Positions 1-5,299 of a stretch of 5,328 nucleotides of DNA are shown one piece after another. Made by a program: the position numbers and the translations under genes. The stretch is from DASZZV01 sp035544835 (GTDB lineage: Bacteria; Acidobacteriota; Thermoanaerobaculia; Gp7-AA8): the NCBI GenBank assembly GCA_035544835.1, contig DASZZV010000060.1, forward strand, positions 1 through 5,328, given 5' to 3'. The notes beneath the pieces were generated by a model. The model searched no databases and was not told the origin of the DNA. It saw nothing but the letters and a program-made list of their open reading frames with translations. Position 1 is the first letter of the stretch. Every line of letters starts with the position of its first letter.

Positions 1-44
1 TCCATCGTGGTGCTCGCAAACATTTTCGATGGCCAAGGGTCTAA

Positions 45-82
45 GGCCCCCGCCCAGATCCCTCGCTGCGGCTCGGGATGAC
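45..82 (+). repeat. 38-bp REP-like intergenic repeat, copy 1
   Basis: This 38-bp unit starts GGCCCCCGCCCAGATCCC and ends GGCTCGGGATGAC. An exact reverse-complement copy lies at 5216-5253, and the first 29 bases recur in direct orientation at 5300-5328, where the window ends. Within the unit ATCCC and GGGAT can pair. It is intergenic, about 95 bp ahead of the first gene. Bases 1-44 before it resemble, at their two ends, the spacer between the paired copies at the far end (TCGTGG near the start, TAA just before the repeat). Copy 1 may therefore be the right arm of a palindrome whose left arm lies upstream of the window. No transposase is visible. Confidence 0.85.
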
Positions 83-122
83 ACCCACTCAGTTTCTTTT
101 CTCAGTGGCAGCGCGCACGCTG

Positions 123-142
123 TCCCTTGCTCGGGATGACAC
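123..142 (+). repeat. Degenerate partial copy of the 38-bp repeat
   Basis: TCCCTTGCTCGGGATGACAC repeats the 3' part of the 38-bp element (…TCCCTCGCTGCGGCTCGGGATGACAC) with about eight bases lost from its middle. It keeps the CTCGGGATGACAC end exactly. It lies 40 bp after copy 1 and 34 bp before the permease start codon, so the whole leader of that gene is repeat-derived or repeat-adjacent. The match is short, but the 13-bp exact end makes common origin likely. Confidence 0.6.
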
Positions 143-176
143 GGTTGCGGTTCGCTGACGAAATCGTGCTTGCGAG

Positions 177-1877
177 ATGGATGAGCCTCCGCCTCAGTTA
201 ACATCGACATCCATGTGGCCCCTTCGCCTTGCCATTGCCCGCCTTCGCCCCTGGACGGCGGGGTCGGTCGTGCGGATCCTGATCGTGCTCGTCACCAGCG
301 GGGCTTTTCTCTACGGCGACTATCGCGTTTCGGCCCGGCTCTTCGCTGCCGTGGCCGACATCGAGGCCCTTAGTCCCTTCTTCTCACTTGGACTCGTCGC
401 CAATTTTCTCGAGCTGGTGATGCTGGCCTGTCTGTCCGTCCTCTTCTTCTCGGCGATGACCAGTTCGATCGGAGCCTTCTTTACAGATCTGGATCTCGAG
501 CTATATCACGCCGCTCCCAGACGGCTGGAGCGCCTGCTCCTGGGGCGCTTTGGAAAGACGTACCTGCAGAGCTCTTACGCCGTGCTGGGGTTCCTGACCC
601 CAATGCTCTTCGCGCTGGGAAGGCAATACGGGAAAGGCGTTCGATTCTTCGTGGCCACGCTTCTAGACCTCGCAGTCTTCACGCTGATCCCGGTCGCACT
701 CGGATCCATTCTGATTCTTCTTCTGGTTCGTTATTTTCCGATCGGACGCGTTCAGCAGATCGCTGCCACCCTGGCCATCATCGCCTTCAGTATCGCCGTG
801 ATCGCTCTGCGTATGTCGCGGCCGGAACGGCTCTTTCAAAAGTTCGAGACTGACGATCTGGTACGCATCCTCAGAGCCATGGAGCTGCCCGCCAGGAAGT
901 GGTATCCGAGCAGTTGGCTGGCCCGCCACCTCATCGCCATCGCCGAGGGATCTATGCAGCTCATGGAGTGGCGGCTTCTGGCTGTGGCGGCCATCTCCGT
1001 CGCGCTGTTTTTCCTAACGGCGAGGCAGTTGTATTTCCGGGCCTTTGTTCGCTCTCGAGAGAGCTCGGCCCCGGCGGCGATCGGGGGCGGAACGATGGTC
1101 GCTGGTTTGGAGCGCCTTCTTGGAAAAGCCACCGGACCCGTCCGCGCCATCATCCTCAAGGAAGTGCGTGTAGTGACGCGCGAGGCCGCGCAATGGTCGC
1201 AGTTCGTGATGTTCGCAGCACTCATCTTCATCTATCTGTACAACCTTCAGACGCTGCCTCTCGAGGGTGATGCCCGCTCCTTTCTCGTCTCCTATCTCAA
1301 CCTCGGCATGGCCGGCTTCGTCGTCGCCGCGGTCTGCCTCCGATTCGCCTATCCATCTCTTTCAACCGAGGGGCGGTCGTACTGGATCGTGAGCAGTGCG
1401 CCGGTGTCATTCAGTCGTTTTCTCCTTCTCAAGAGCGCCATCTATCTCTTTCCGATGTTGGTGCTCACGCTGCTTCTCATCAGCGCGGGGAACCTCATGC
1501 TCGGGGCCGGCAGGACGATCTGGCTGTACACGATTCCCGGTGGCGCGCTCATGTGCACCACACTCGTGGTGATGGGTATCGGCATGGGCGCCATCGATCC
1601 GGAATGGAAAAATGAGAACGCCATCGAGGTCGCTCTCTCCATCGGCGGCTTCACCTATATGGGACTCTCGATGCTGTATGTCGGTGGGATGATGCTGCTC
1701 GTGGCCCGTCCGATGCACCGCATCCTCCTGAAGGTCCTTCTCGGACTCGATGACGGATCGCCGCTGCAGAGCCCGATCATTCCCCTGGTGACATGTATCA
1801 CCGTATCGACGGTCCTCTGCGTGGTACCCATGGCTCTGGCGCGATGGTCGATGATTCGTCGCATGTCACGGGGTTAA
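177..1877 (+). CDS. Putative ABC exporter permease (PF16962-like)
   Basis: This is a 566-residue polytopic inner-membrane protein with roughly 12 hydrophobic segments (about residues 33-50, 75-97, 155-184, 195-212, 264-282, 342-358, 374-390, 420-440, 450-472, 485-510 and 533-555, plus a weaker one near 135-150). Three stretches match what I know of the putative ABC exporter family: ILKEVRVVTREAAQWSQ at 326-342, the YPSLSTEGRSYWIVSSAP block at 392-409, and GAIDPEWKNENA at 471-482. Members normally form the membrane half of an ABC transporter and work with a separate ATPase. No ATPase is in this window, and repeats fill the upstream gap, so its partner and substrate are unknown. ATG 177 follows an in-frame stop at 156 and has no clear Shine-Dalgarno; ATG 213 (residue 13) is an alternative. 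The family call is from motif memory. Confidence 0.8.
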   Translation: MDEPPPQLTSTSMWPLRLAIARLRPWTAGSVVRILIVLVTSGAFLYGDYRVSARLFAAVADIEALSPFFSLGLVANFLELVMLACLSVLFFSAMTSSIGAFFTDLDLELYHAAPRRLERLLLGRFGKTYLQSSYAVLGFLTPMLFALGRQYGKGVRFFVATLLDLAVFTLIPVALGSILILLLVRYFPIGRVQQIAATLAIIAFSIAVIALRMSRPERLFQKFETDDLVRILRAMELPARKWYPSSWLARHLIAIAEGSMQLMEWRLLAVAAISVALFFLTARQLYFRAFVRSRESSAPAAIGGGTMVAGLERLLGKATGPVRAIILKEVRVVTREAAQWSQFVMFAALIFIYLYNLQTLPLEGDARSFLVSYLNLGMAGFVVAAVCLRFAYPSLSTEGRSYWIVSSAPVSFSRFLLLKSAIYLFPMLVLTLLLISAGNLMLGAGRTIWLYTIPGGALMCTTLVVMGIGMGAIDPEWKNENAIEVALSIGGFTYMGLSMLYVGGMMLLVARPMHRILLKVLLGLDDGSPLQSPIIPLVTCITVSTVLCVVPMALARWSMIRRMSRG

Positions 1878-1943
1878 CGAGGACGATGGCAATTCAGGAT
1901 AGAATCGCTGACGATCCAACAAATCGAATTGCAGGAGAGCTGA

Positions 1944-2360
1944 ATGAGCGACATTCCACCGTCAGTTCCACCGTCGTACACACCGCCGCCGCCGAGCAGC
2001 GACTACATAACACCGCCACCACCTCCGCCCGCGGGTGGAGGAGGCTCGGACCGTACGTTGATGCTGGTACTGTCGTACCTCGGCATCCTCGCGCTGATTC
2101 CTCTACTGACGAAGAAAGAGGATCCCGATATTCAATGGCATGCCAAGAACGGGCTGGCCATGTCGATCGCCTTCTTCGTCTTCTTCATCGTCTTCAACAT
2201 CATCGCTCACTTCGTTCCGTTCCTCGGATGTGCCCTGGCGTTCATTCCCTGCGTTGTCTCCATTGCCTGGCTCGCCGTCACCATCTTGGCCATTATGAAA
2301 GCCATCAAGGGAGAGCGCTTTAGAATCCCGATGATCAGCGATTTCGCCGATAAGATGTAA
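1944..2360 (+). CDS. DUF4870 / Tic20-like small membrane protein
   Basis: This 138-residue protein begins with a Pro-rich, probably disordered tail (residues 5-29, with runs of four and six prolines) ending in AGGGGS. Three hydrophobic segments follow, at about 38-55, 69-90 and 92-118. Diagnostic DUF4870 features are the IQWHAKNGL stretch before the second helix (63-71) and the C-terminal AIKGERFRIPMISDFADKM. DUF4870 shares its fold family with Tic20-like proteins; its bacterial function is not established. The start is supported by AGGAG at 1933-1937, six bases before the ATG. It begins 66 bp after the permease and is followed after 10 bp by the TM2-like gene, with a terminator-like hairpin 32 nt past its stop. 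A second, weaker Pro/Gly-codon hairpin (2022-2041) lies inside its own tail region. Confidence 0.9.
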   Translation: MSDIPPSVPPSYTPPPPSSDYITPPPPPPAGGGGSDRTLMLVLSYLGILALIPLLTKKEDPDIQWHAKNGLAMSIAFFVFFIVFNIIAHFVPFLGCALAFIPCVVSIAWLAVTILAIMKAIKGERFRIPMISDFADKM

Positions 2361-2370
2361 GTACCGGCGG

Positions 2371-2688
2371 ATGAATTTTTCCGATCCAACACAAACGCCA
2401 CCTCCTTCCGGGGGTGGCGTTTTTCCTTCCCGCATCACCCTGAACCTCGGCGGCCGTGATCCGCGGAAAGCCTGCCTGCTGAACGCCTTTCTCCTGTGCG
2501 TCGGCTACTTCTACATCGGCCAATGGCAGAAGGGTTTGGTTTCACTGATCCTGGCGACGATTACCTTCGGCCTGCTCATCATCCCGCTCTGCATCTTCGG
2601 CGCGATCGACGTCTACCAGCAGGCTCAGGAGCTTCAGCAGGGAAAGGCTTTAGGACAGCGGACATTTTTCCGTAACTCGAAAACGTAA
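2371..2688 (+). CDS. TM2-like small membrane protein with Pro/Gly-rich tail
   Basis: This is a 105-residue protein. Residues 8-18 (QTPPPSGGGVF) echo the tail of the preceding DUF4870 protein. Residues 29-80 look TM2-like: a short basic lead-in (GRDPRK), a first hydrophobic segment (about 35-47), the turn GYFYIGQWQKG at 45-55, then a second membrane segment (56-77) closing with AIDVYQQAQEL. TM2-type proteins are small two-helix membrane proteins whose role is mostly unknown. The start has only a weak GGCGG ahead of it, 10 bp after the upstream stop, which suggests translational coupling. No other in-frame ATG or GTG precedes the TM2 part, so ATG 2371 is the best start even though codons 8-18 form a strong terminator-like hairpin. 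The family call is moderate; DUF5683-like small membrane proteins are an alternative. Confidence 0.75.
   Translation: MNFSDPTQTPPPSGGGVFPSRITLNLGGRDPRKACLLNAFLLCVGYFYIGQWQKGLVSLILATITFGLLIIPLCIFGAIDVYQQAQELQQGKALGQRTFFRNSKT
2393..2424 (+). terminator. Intrinsic terminator-like hairpin inside the TM2-like gene
   Basis: AAACGCCACC (2393-2402) pairs perfectly with GGTGGCGTTT (2413-2422). A T:G wobble and two further C:G pairs close it down to a TTCC loop (2406-2409), giving a stem of about 13 bp. It runs straight into TTTTT (2420-2424). It lies 32 nt after the DUF4870 stop, a normal place for a terminator, but is also codons 8-18 of the next gene. It could end most transcripts after DUF4870 or act as an attenuator for the genes downstream. 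Caution: adjacent Pro (CCN) and Gly (GGN) codons pair by nature, so part of the stem may follow from the protein sequence. Confidence 0.65.
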
Positions 2689-2689
2689 T

Positions 2690-2714
2690 CGGAGCGGCGA
2701 CATCCTGTCGCCTG
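2690..2714 (+). repeat. GACATCCTGTC hairpin repeat, copy A
   Basis: GGCGACA (2696-2702), a TCC loop and TGTCGCC (2706-2712) form a perfect 7-bp hairpin. The 25-bp unit recurs at 3609-3634 with one substitution and one single-base indel, including 17 exact bases (CGACATCCTGTCGCCTG). It fills much of the 71-bp gap between the TM2-like and DUF4234-like genes. No T tract follows, so it is a poor intrinsic terminator; a dispersed palindromic repeat or an RNA processing or stability element fits better. Confidence 0.8.
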
Positions 2715-2747
2715 TTGCGGTAGTGTGCAGCTAGATTTGATTTGGAT

Positions 2748-2755
2748 TAAGGAGG
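2748..2755 (+). promoter_or_regulatory. Near-perfect Shine-Dalgarno for the DUF4234-like gene
   Basis: TAAGGAGG matches the 16S rRNA 3' end over eight bases and lies four bases before ATG 2760. It is the strongest ribosome binding site in the window, in contrast with the weak sites of the TM2-like and DUF2752 genes. It suggests this gene is translated independently and at a high rate rather than by coupling to the gene 71 bp upstream. I could not find a convincing -35/-10 pair in the short gap. Confidence 0.75.
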
Positions 2756-2759
2756 AATC

Positions 2760-3137
2760 ATGGCCGATGTACCGGCAGCATCAAACATCCCCGGCGGGAA
2801 AAAGACGGAAGATCCGAACACCGTGCTCATCTTCGGATTCTTAACGTGCGGCGTGTACTGCATCTACTGGCAGTGGCTCCGCGTGAAGGAGATGAACGCG
2901 TACCTGGGCAAGGAGGCAGTCAATCCGATGTTCGTGTTCCCGGGCTTCATCTGTTTCCCGCTGTTCTGGTACGCGGGCTGGCTCTACGCCAACGGCCTTC
3001 CCGAAATGCAAAAAAAAGCCGGTATTCAGGGGAAGGACGAGATCGCCCTCCACGCCCTGCTGTTGATTCTTCTGGCGCCCGTCGGCCAGTACCTGGTTCA
3101 GCAGAAACTGAATGAGATCTGGTCCAAACAGGGCTAA
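2760..3137 (+). CDS. DUF4234-like small membrane protein
   Basis: This is a 125-residue membrane protein. After a short polar tail containing PGGKK it has TVLIFGFLTCGVYCIYWQW at 21-39 followed by LRVKEMN, which matches the DUF4234 pattern of a Gly-Tyr-x-x-Tyr-Trp helix leading into a charged, Asn-containing segment. Two further hydrophobic segments follow (about 57-77 and 96-113), with a conserved-looking WYAGWLYANGLPEMQKKAG linker between them. The C-terminus QQKLNEIWSKQG is polar. DUF4234 has no assigned function. The start is fixed by TAAGGAGG four bases upstream. It overlaps the DUF2752 gene by 26 bp, so the two are probably translated together. The match covers mainly the first helix; the remainder is less typical. 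Confidence 0.75.
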   Translation: MADVPAASNIPGGKKTEDPNTVLIFGFLTCGVYCIYWQWLRVKEMNAYLGKEAVNPMFVFPGFICFPLFWYAGWLYANGLPEMQKKAGIQGKDEIALHALLLILLAPVGQYLVQQKLNEIWSKQG

Positions 3138-3567
3138 ACCCTGGCGAGTCATTCTCTGGGGAAGCTCGTTGCCAGCGCTACTGGCAGCGAGCTTCCTTTA
3201 TTTTCCCTACTGCCGTACGGGACCGGTGGTCTGCCCCTTCCCGCTGATCCTCGGCCTCCCTTGCCCCGGCTGCGGCATCACCCGCGCGCTCTGTTATGCC
3301 ACGCACGGCCAGTTCCGCGAGGCGTTTGGGTATCACGCCATCTGGCCGCTTCTCCTCGGCTACCTGATCTTTCTCTGGATCTACAAGATCGTCGAGACCG
3401 TGCGCGGCCAGCCACCTAAGCTTCCCACCTACCGGATCGGCGGCGGCGCGATCCTTGTCCTCCTGGGATTCTGGGTCATCCGTCTGATCTGGTTCTTCAA
3501 CCATGACGGGCTCGCGACCATGGCTCATGACAACGCCATCGCCCGGCTGATCCGCGTCCTCTCGTGA
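3112..3567 (+). CDS. DUF2752 membrane protein
   Basis: This 151-residue protein carries the DUF2752 signature: CPF at 41-43, then GLPCPGCGITRAL at 48-60, then a small Gly-Gln-Phe-Arg-Glu-Ala-Phe block (66-72) leading to YHAIWP. The paired Cys of CPGCG are the family's hallmark; their role is unknown. Hydrophobic segments lie at about 13-31, 77-92 and 111-129. ATG 3112 sits inside the DUF4234-like gene (26-bp overlap) with no clear Shine-Dalgarno, so translational coupling is likely. TTG at codon 20 (3169) is an alternative start outside the overlap, but it would remove most of the first helix. A repeat-rich 213-bp gap follows before the toxin-antitoxin region. Confidence 0.88.
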   Translation: MRSGPNRAKPWRVILWGSSLPALLAASFLYFPYCRTGPVVCPFPLILGLPCPGCGITRALCYATHGQFREAFGYHAIWPLLLGYLIFLWIYKIVETVRGQPPKLPTYRIGGGAILVLLGFWVIRLIWFFNHDGLATMAHDNAIARLIRVLS

Positions 3568-3608
3568 ATCTGGAACAGCGCACACTCTTCCGGAGCCGGA
3601 ATCCCAGT

Positions 3609-3634
3609 CGGAGTGGCCGACATCCTGTCGCCTG
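3609..3634 (+). repeat. GACATCCTGTC hairpin repeat, copy B
   Basis: This is the second copy of the unit at 2690-2714. It has T for C at its sixth base and one extra C, and the 17-base core is identical. The extra C shortens the perfect stem to CGACA/TGTCG (3618-3622 with 3626-3630). The two copies bracket the DUF4234-like and DUF2752 genes. Copy B lies 42 bp after the DUF2752 stop and just before another GC-rich hairpin. Confidence 0.8.
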
Positions 3635-3637
3635 GCT

Positions 3638-3658
3638 CGGCGGCGTCCCGCGCCGCCG
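3638..3658. other. GC-rich intergenic hairpin
   Basis: CGGCGGCG (3638-3645), a five-base loop TCCCG, and CGCCGCCG (3651-3658) form a perfect 8-bp stem. It is followed by the small palindrome CCCTT-T-AAGGG (3659-3669). It has no T tract, so it is a weak candidate for a DUF2752 terminator. It directly follows repeat copy B and may belong to the same composite intergenic element. The rest of the 3568-3780 gap is AT-richer near 3700-3760 and shows no gene that I can support. Confidence 0.5.
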
Positions 3659-3780
3659 CCCTTTAAGGGTGTAATCTCGGCCTAGGAACTGGGCGGTGCA
3701 ATTATGTTTTCTAACGCTAACGCCCCAAAAACGCCATGCCTACTGCCGCTTTAGTTGTCGTCCGAGGTAGACTCAGAACG

Positions 3781-4014
3781 ATGACGCACACGCAACGCCT
3801 TCTGAACGAGGCCTTGACGCTGCCCGAACCTGAAAGAGCCGAGCTTGTTGCAAAACTGCTGGAAAGCCTCGAAGGGCCACCGGACAGCGACGTTGACGCC
3901 GCCTGGGCAGCCGAGATCGAGCGCCGCTGTTCCGCACTCGATTCAGGCGAAGCGGTCAGCTCTGACTGGAACGACGTTCGCGGGCGCATTGAACGCGAAA
4001 TTTTCGGGCGGTGA
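3781..4014 (+). CDS. Antitoxin, Unstab_antitox / addiction module component family
   Basis: This 77-residue protein matches the PF09720/TIGR02574 'putative addiction module component' pattern: LLNEALTLPEPERAELVAKL at 7-26, then LESLEGPPDSDVDAAWAAEI at 27-46, and a tail with a Trp and VRGRIERE (66-73). Such proteins bind and neutralise a RelE/ParE toxin encoded immediately downstream and usually repress their own operon. I chose ATG 3781 because it gives the family's usual length and starts at the first conserved helix; an in-frame ATG at 3736 would add 15 residues with no family likeness. The Shine-Dalgarno is weak (GAGG at 3764-3767). The stop overlaps the toxin start as GTGA (4011-4014). 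The gene looks intact although its toxin does not. Confidence 0.85.
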   Translation: MTHTQRLLNEALTLPEPERAELVAKLLESLEGPPDSDVDAAWAAEIERRCSALDSGEAVSSDWNDVRGRIEREIFGR

Positions 4015-4323
4015 AGCCACTCCGCATCGATCAGCAGGCCGAGGCCGAACTGCAAGCCACGATACTTTGGTACGAGCGCGAACGGGTGGGCCTCGGCGAT
4101 GAATTCTGGGCCGAAGCCCAGCAGAATGTTGCAGATGATCGTCGATCATCCGGAAGTCGGTGGAAAGGTGAAGCGAGTCCGAGTTCGAGGAGACGCGCGC
4201 CGGTTACCCCTCCGCCGCTTTCCGTTCTTCATCATCTACCGCGACCATCCGGAATATCTGGAGGTAGTCGCGTTCGCTCACCAAAACCGCCGGCCTGGTT
4301 ACTGGAGGACCAGAGGGACCTAG
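4011..4323 (+). pseudogene. RelE/ParE-family toxin, frameshifted
   Basis: The GTG start overlaps the antitoxin stop. The first frame encodes MKPLRIDQQAEAELQATILW (residues 1-20), then YERERVGLGDEFWAEAQQ, a typical ParE N-terminal half with AEAEL and WYE. Family likeness then moves to the +1 frame: MLQMIVDHPEVGG, later RRFPFFIIYRD, and finally VVAFAHQNRRPGYW near the end. Removing one A from the AA at 4125-4126 joins both halves into a protein of about 103 residues, the normal family size, ending at TAG 4321-4323. RelE/ParE toxins inhibit translation or gyrase; as sequenced this one cannot be made whole. Causes may be true inactivation or a sequencing or assembly error. I see no slippery site to suggest programmed frameshifting. 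Confidence 0.85.
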
Positions 4324-4334
4324 AAGGAACAGTG

Positions 4335-4595
4335 ATGCGACGAGAATACGATTTTTCAGATGGCAAGCGGGGAGCGGTGATTCCGACCGAGGGCGGGAAA
4401 ACCCGAATCACGATTCGGCTTGATTCACAGATTCTGGATTGGTTTCGCGATCAGGTGAATAAGGCTGGAGGCGGGAATTACCAGACCATGATCAACAACG
4501 CACTCCGGGAGTACGTTCAGAAACGTAAGGAGCCGATCGAGAAGACGCTGCGTCGGGTGATTCGCGAAGAACTCAAGAAACGCGGCGCCGCCTGA
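4335..4595 (+). CDS. BrnA-like ribbon-helix-helix antitoxin (orphan)
   Basis: This is an 86-residue protein. The N-terminus MRREYDFSDGKRG is typical of BrnA-type antitoxins. KTRITIRLD (22-30) is the DNA-binding beta strand of a ribbon-helix-helix fold, followed by ILDWFRDQV, then the GGGNYQTMINNALREYV block (46-61) matching BrnA's GYQTRIN…LR region, and a charged helical tail (62-86). BrnA normally neutralises the ribonuclease BrnT, whose gene usually precedes it; no BrnT-like gene is present here. Instead the broken RelE/ParE toxin ends 11 bp upstream. GAAGGA (4323-4328) lies six bases before ATG 4335, supporting that start over GTG 4332. It may act as a stand-alone repressor. It converges on sufT with only 15 bp between the stop codons. 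Confidence 0.82.
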   Translation: MRREYDFSDGKRGAVIPTEGGKTRITIRLDSQILDWFRDQVNKAGGGNYQTMINNALREYVQKRKEPIEKTLRRVIREELKKRGAA

Positions 4596-4610
4596 TCTGG
4601 TCCTTCCTCG

Positions 4611-5156
4611 CTACCACATCATGCCGAGTTGCAGTTTGGCGGCTTCGCTCATCATGCTGCGGTCCCAGACTGGATCGAATACCACCTGGATGTCGGAGTC
4701 TTTGACTCCGGGAAGCGCGAGCACCTTGTTTCGCACATCGGCGGCGAGTACCGGACCCATACCGCATCCGGGAGCGGTCAGCGTCATCTTTACGGTGACC
4801 TTGTGTCCGCCTTCGGGCTCGGGGGCAACCTCGCAGAGATAGACGAGCCCGAGGTCGACGATGTTCACCGGAATCTCGGGGTCGTAACAGGTGCGGAGCT
4901 GTTCCCAGACGTGCTTCTCTAACTCCTGGTCGGAGAGATTGCCGTCGACCTGAATCGTTTTGGCCGGCTCTTTACCGATGGCCTCGACTTCCTGACCGGA
5001 GACACGAACCATCATGCCGCGATCGGTCATGATCGTGTACGCGCCGCCGAGCGACTGTGTGATTGTGGCTTGTGTACCGGAATCGATCTTGACGATCTCT
5101 CCGCTGGGAATCGCTACGGCATCGAAATCGCGTGAGACTGTGACTCTTTCATACAT
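4611..5156 (-). CDS. sufT: SufT, Fe-S cluster assembly protein (MIP18/DUF59)
   Basis: This 181-residue cytosolic protein is the usual size for the long SufT family (TIGR03406). Residues 1-70 form the SufT-specific N-terminal part. Residues about 78-160 form the MIP18/DUF59 domain, with DPEIPVNIVDLGLVY at 92-106 and TAPGCGMGPVLAADV at 127-141, whose Cys131 is the conserved domain cysteine. The C-terminus VFDPVWDRSMMSEAAKLQLG (159-178) is also family-typical. SufT helps mature Fe-S proteins, usually alongside the Suf system; no suf genes are in view, so here it stands alone. The start is supported by AAGGAA (complement of 5165-5170), about eight bases before the ATG. It is transcribed toward the toxin-antitoxin region and away from the repeat pair at 5216-5328. 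Confidence 0.93.
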   Translation of the reverse strand: MYERVTVSRDFDAVAIPSGEIVKIDSGTQATITQSLGGAYTIMTDRGMMVRVSGQEVEAIGKEPAKTIQVDGNLSDQELEKHVWEQLRTCYDPEIPVNIVDLGLVYLCEVAPEPEGGHKVTVKMTLTAPGCGMGPVLAADVRNKVLALPGVKDSDIQVVFDPVWDRSMMSEAAKLQLGMMW

Positions 5157-5215
5157 GGTGTTGGTTCCTTGTTTTACATTGCTGATTCAAAACTCTTCGC
5201 TGTCTGCGAGAGAGA

Positions 5216-5253
5216 GTCATCCCGAGCCGCAGCGAGGGATCTGGGCGGGGGCC
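5216..5253 (-). repeat. 38-bp REP-like repeat, copy 2 (inverted)
   Basis: This is the exact reverse complement of 45-82 over all 38 bases. It lies 59 bp upstream of the sufT start codon. With the direct copy that begins at 5300 it forms two inverted arms around a 46-base spacer (5254-5299), which could fold as a long stem-loop of at least 29 bp within the window. Confidence 0.9.
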
Positions 5254-5299
5254 CTACTCTCGTGGCATCAGGCGATTTGGGTAATGCGCTCGAGTGTAA

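Noticed and set aside
836..1231. A 131-codon open frame on the - strand.
   Set aside because: It lies wholly inside the permease gene, which has clear family motifs and membrane segments; the reverse product is Arg/Ser-rich with no recognisable domain.
1900..1905. TAGAAT as a -10 box ahead of the DUF4870 gene.
   Set aside because: No acceptable -35 element at the right spacing; a six-base match alone is expected by chance.
1793..2323. A 176-codon + strand frame overlapping the permease end and the DUF4870 gene.
   Set aside because: The product is His/Arg-rich and low in hydrophobic segments, typical of an out-of-frame translation; the DUF4870 frame has a good Shine-Dalgarno and family motifs.
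3589..3600. TCCGG-AG-CCGGA as a terminator after DUF2752.
   Set aside because: The two-base loop is too tight and no T tract follows.
3690..3725. TCTAACGCTAACGCC with a facing GGGCG looked like part of an integron attC site next to a toxin-antitoxin cassette.
   Set aside because: The TAAC motifs do not fit the RYYYAAC consensus and no GTTRRRY partner was found at a suitable distance; only a 5-bp GGGCG/CGCCC pairing remains.
3736..3780. A longer antitoxin start at ATG 3736.
   Set aside because: The added 15 residues have no family likeness and ATG 3781 gives the normal length.
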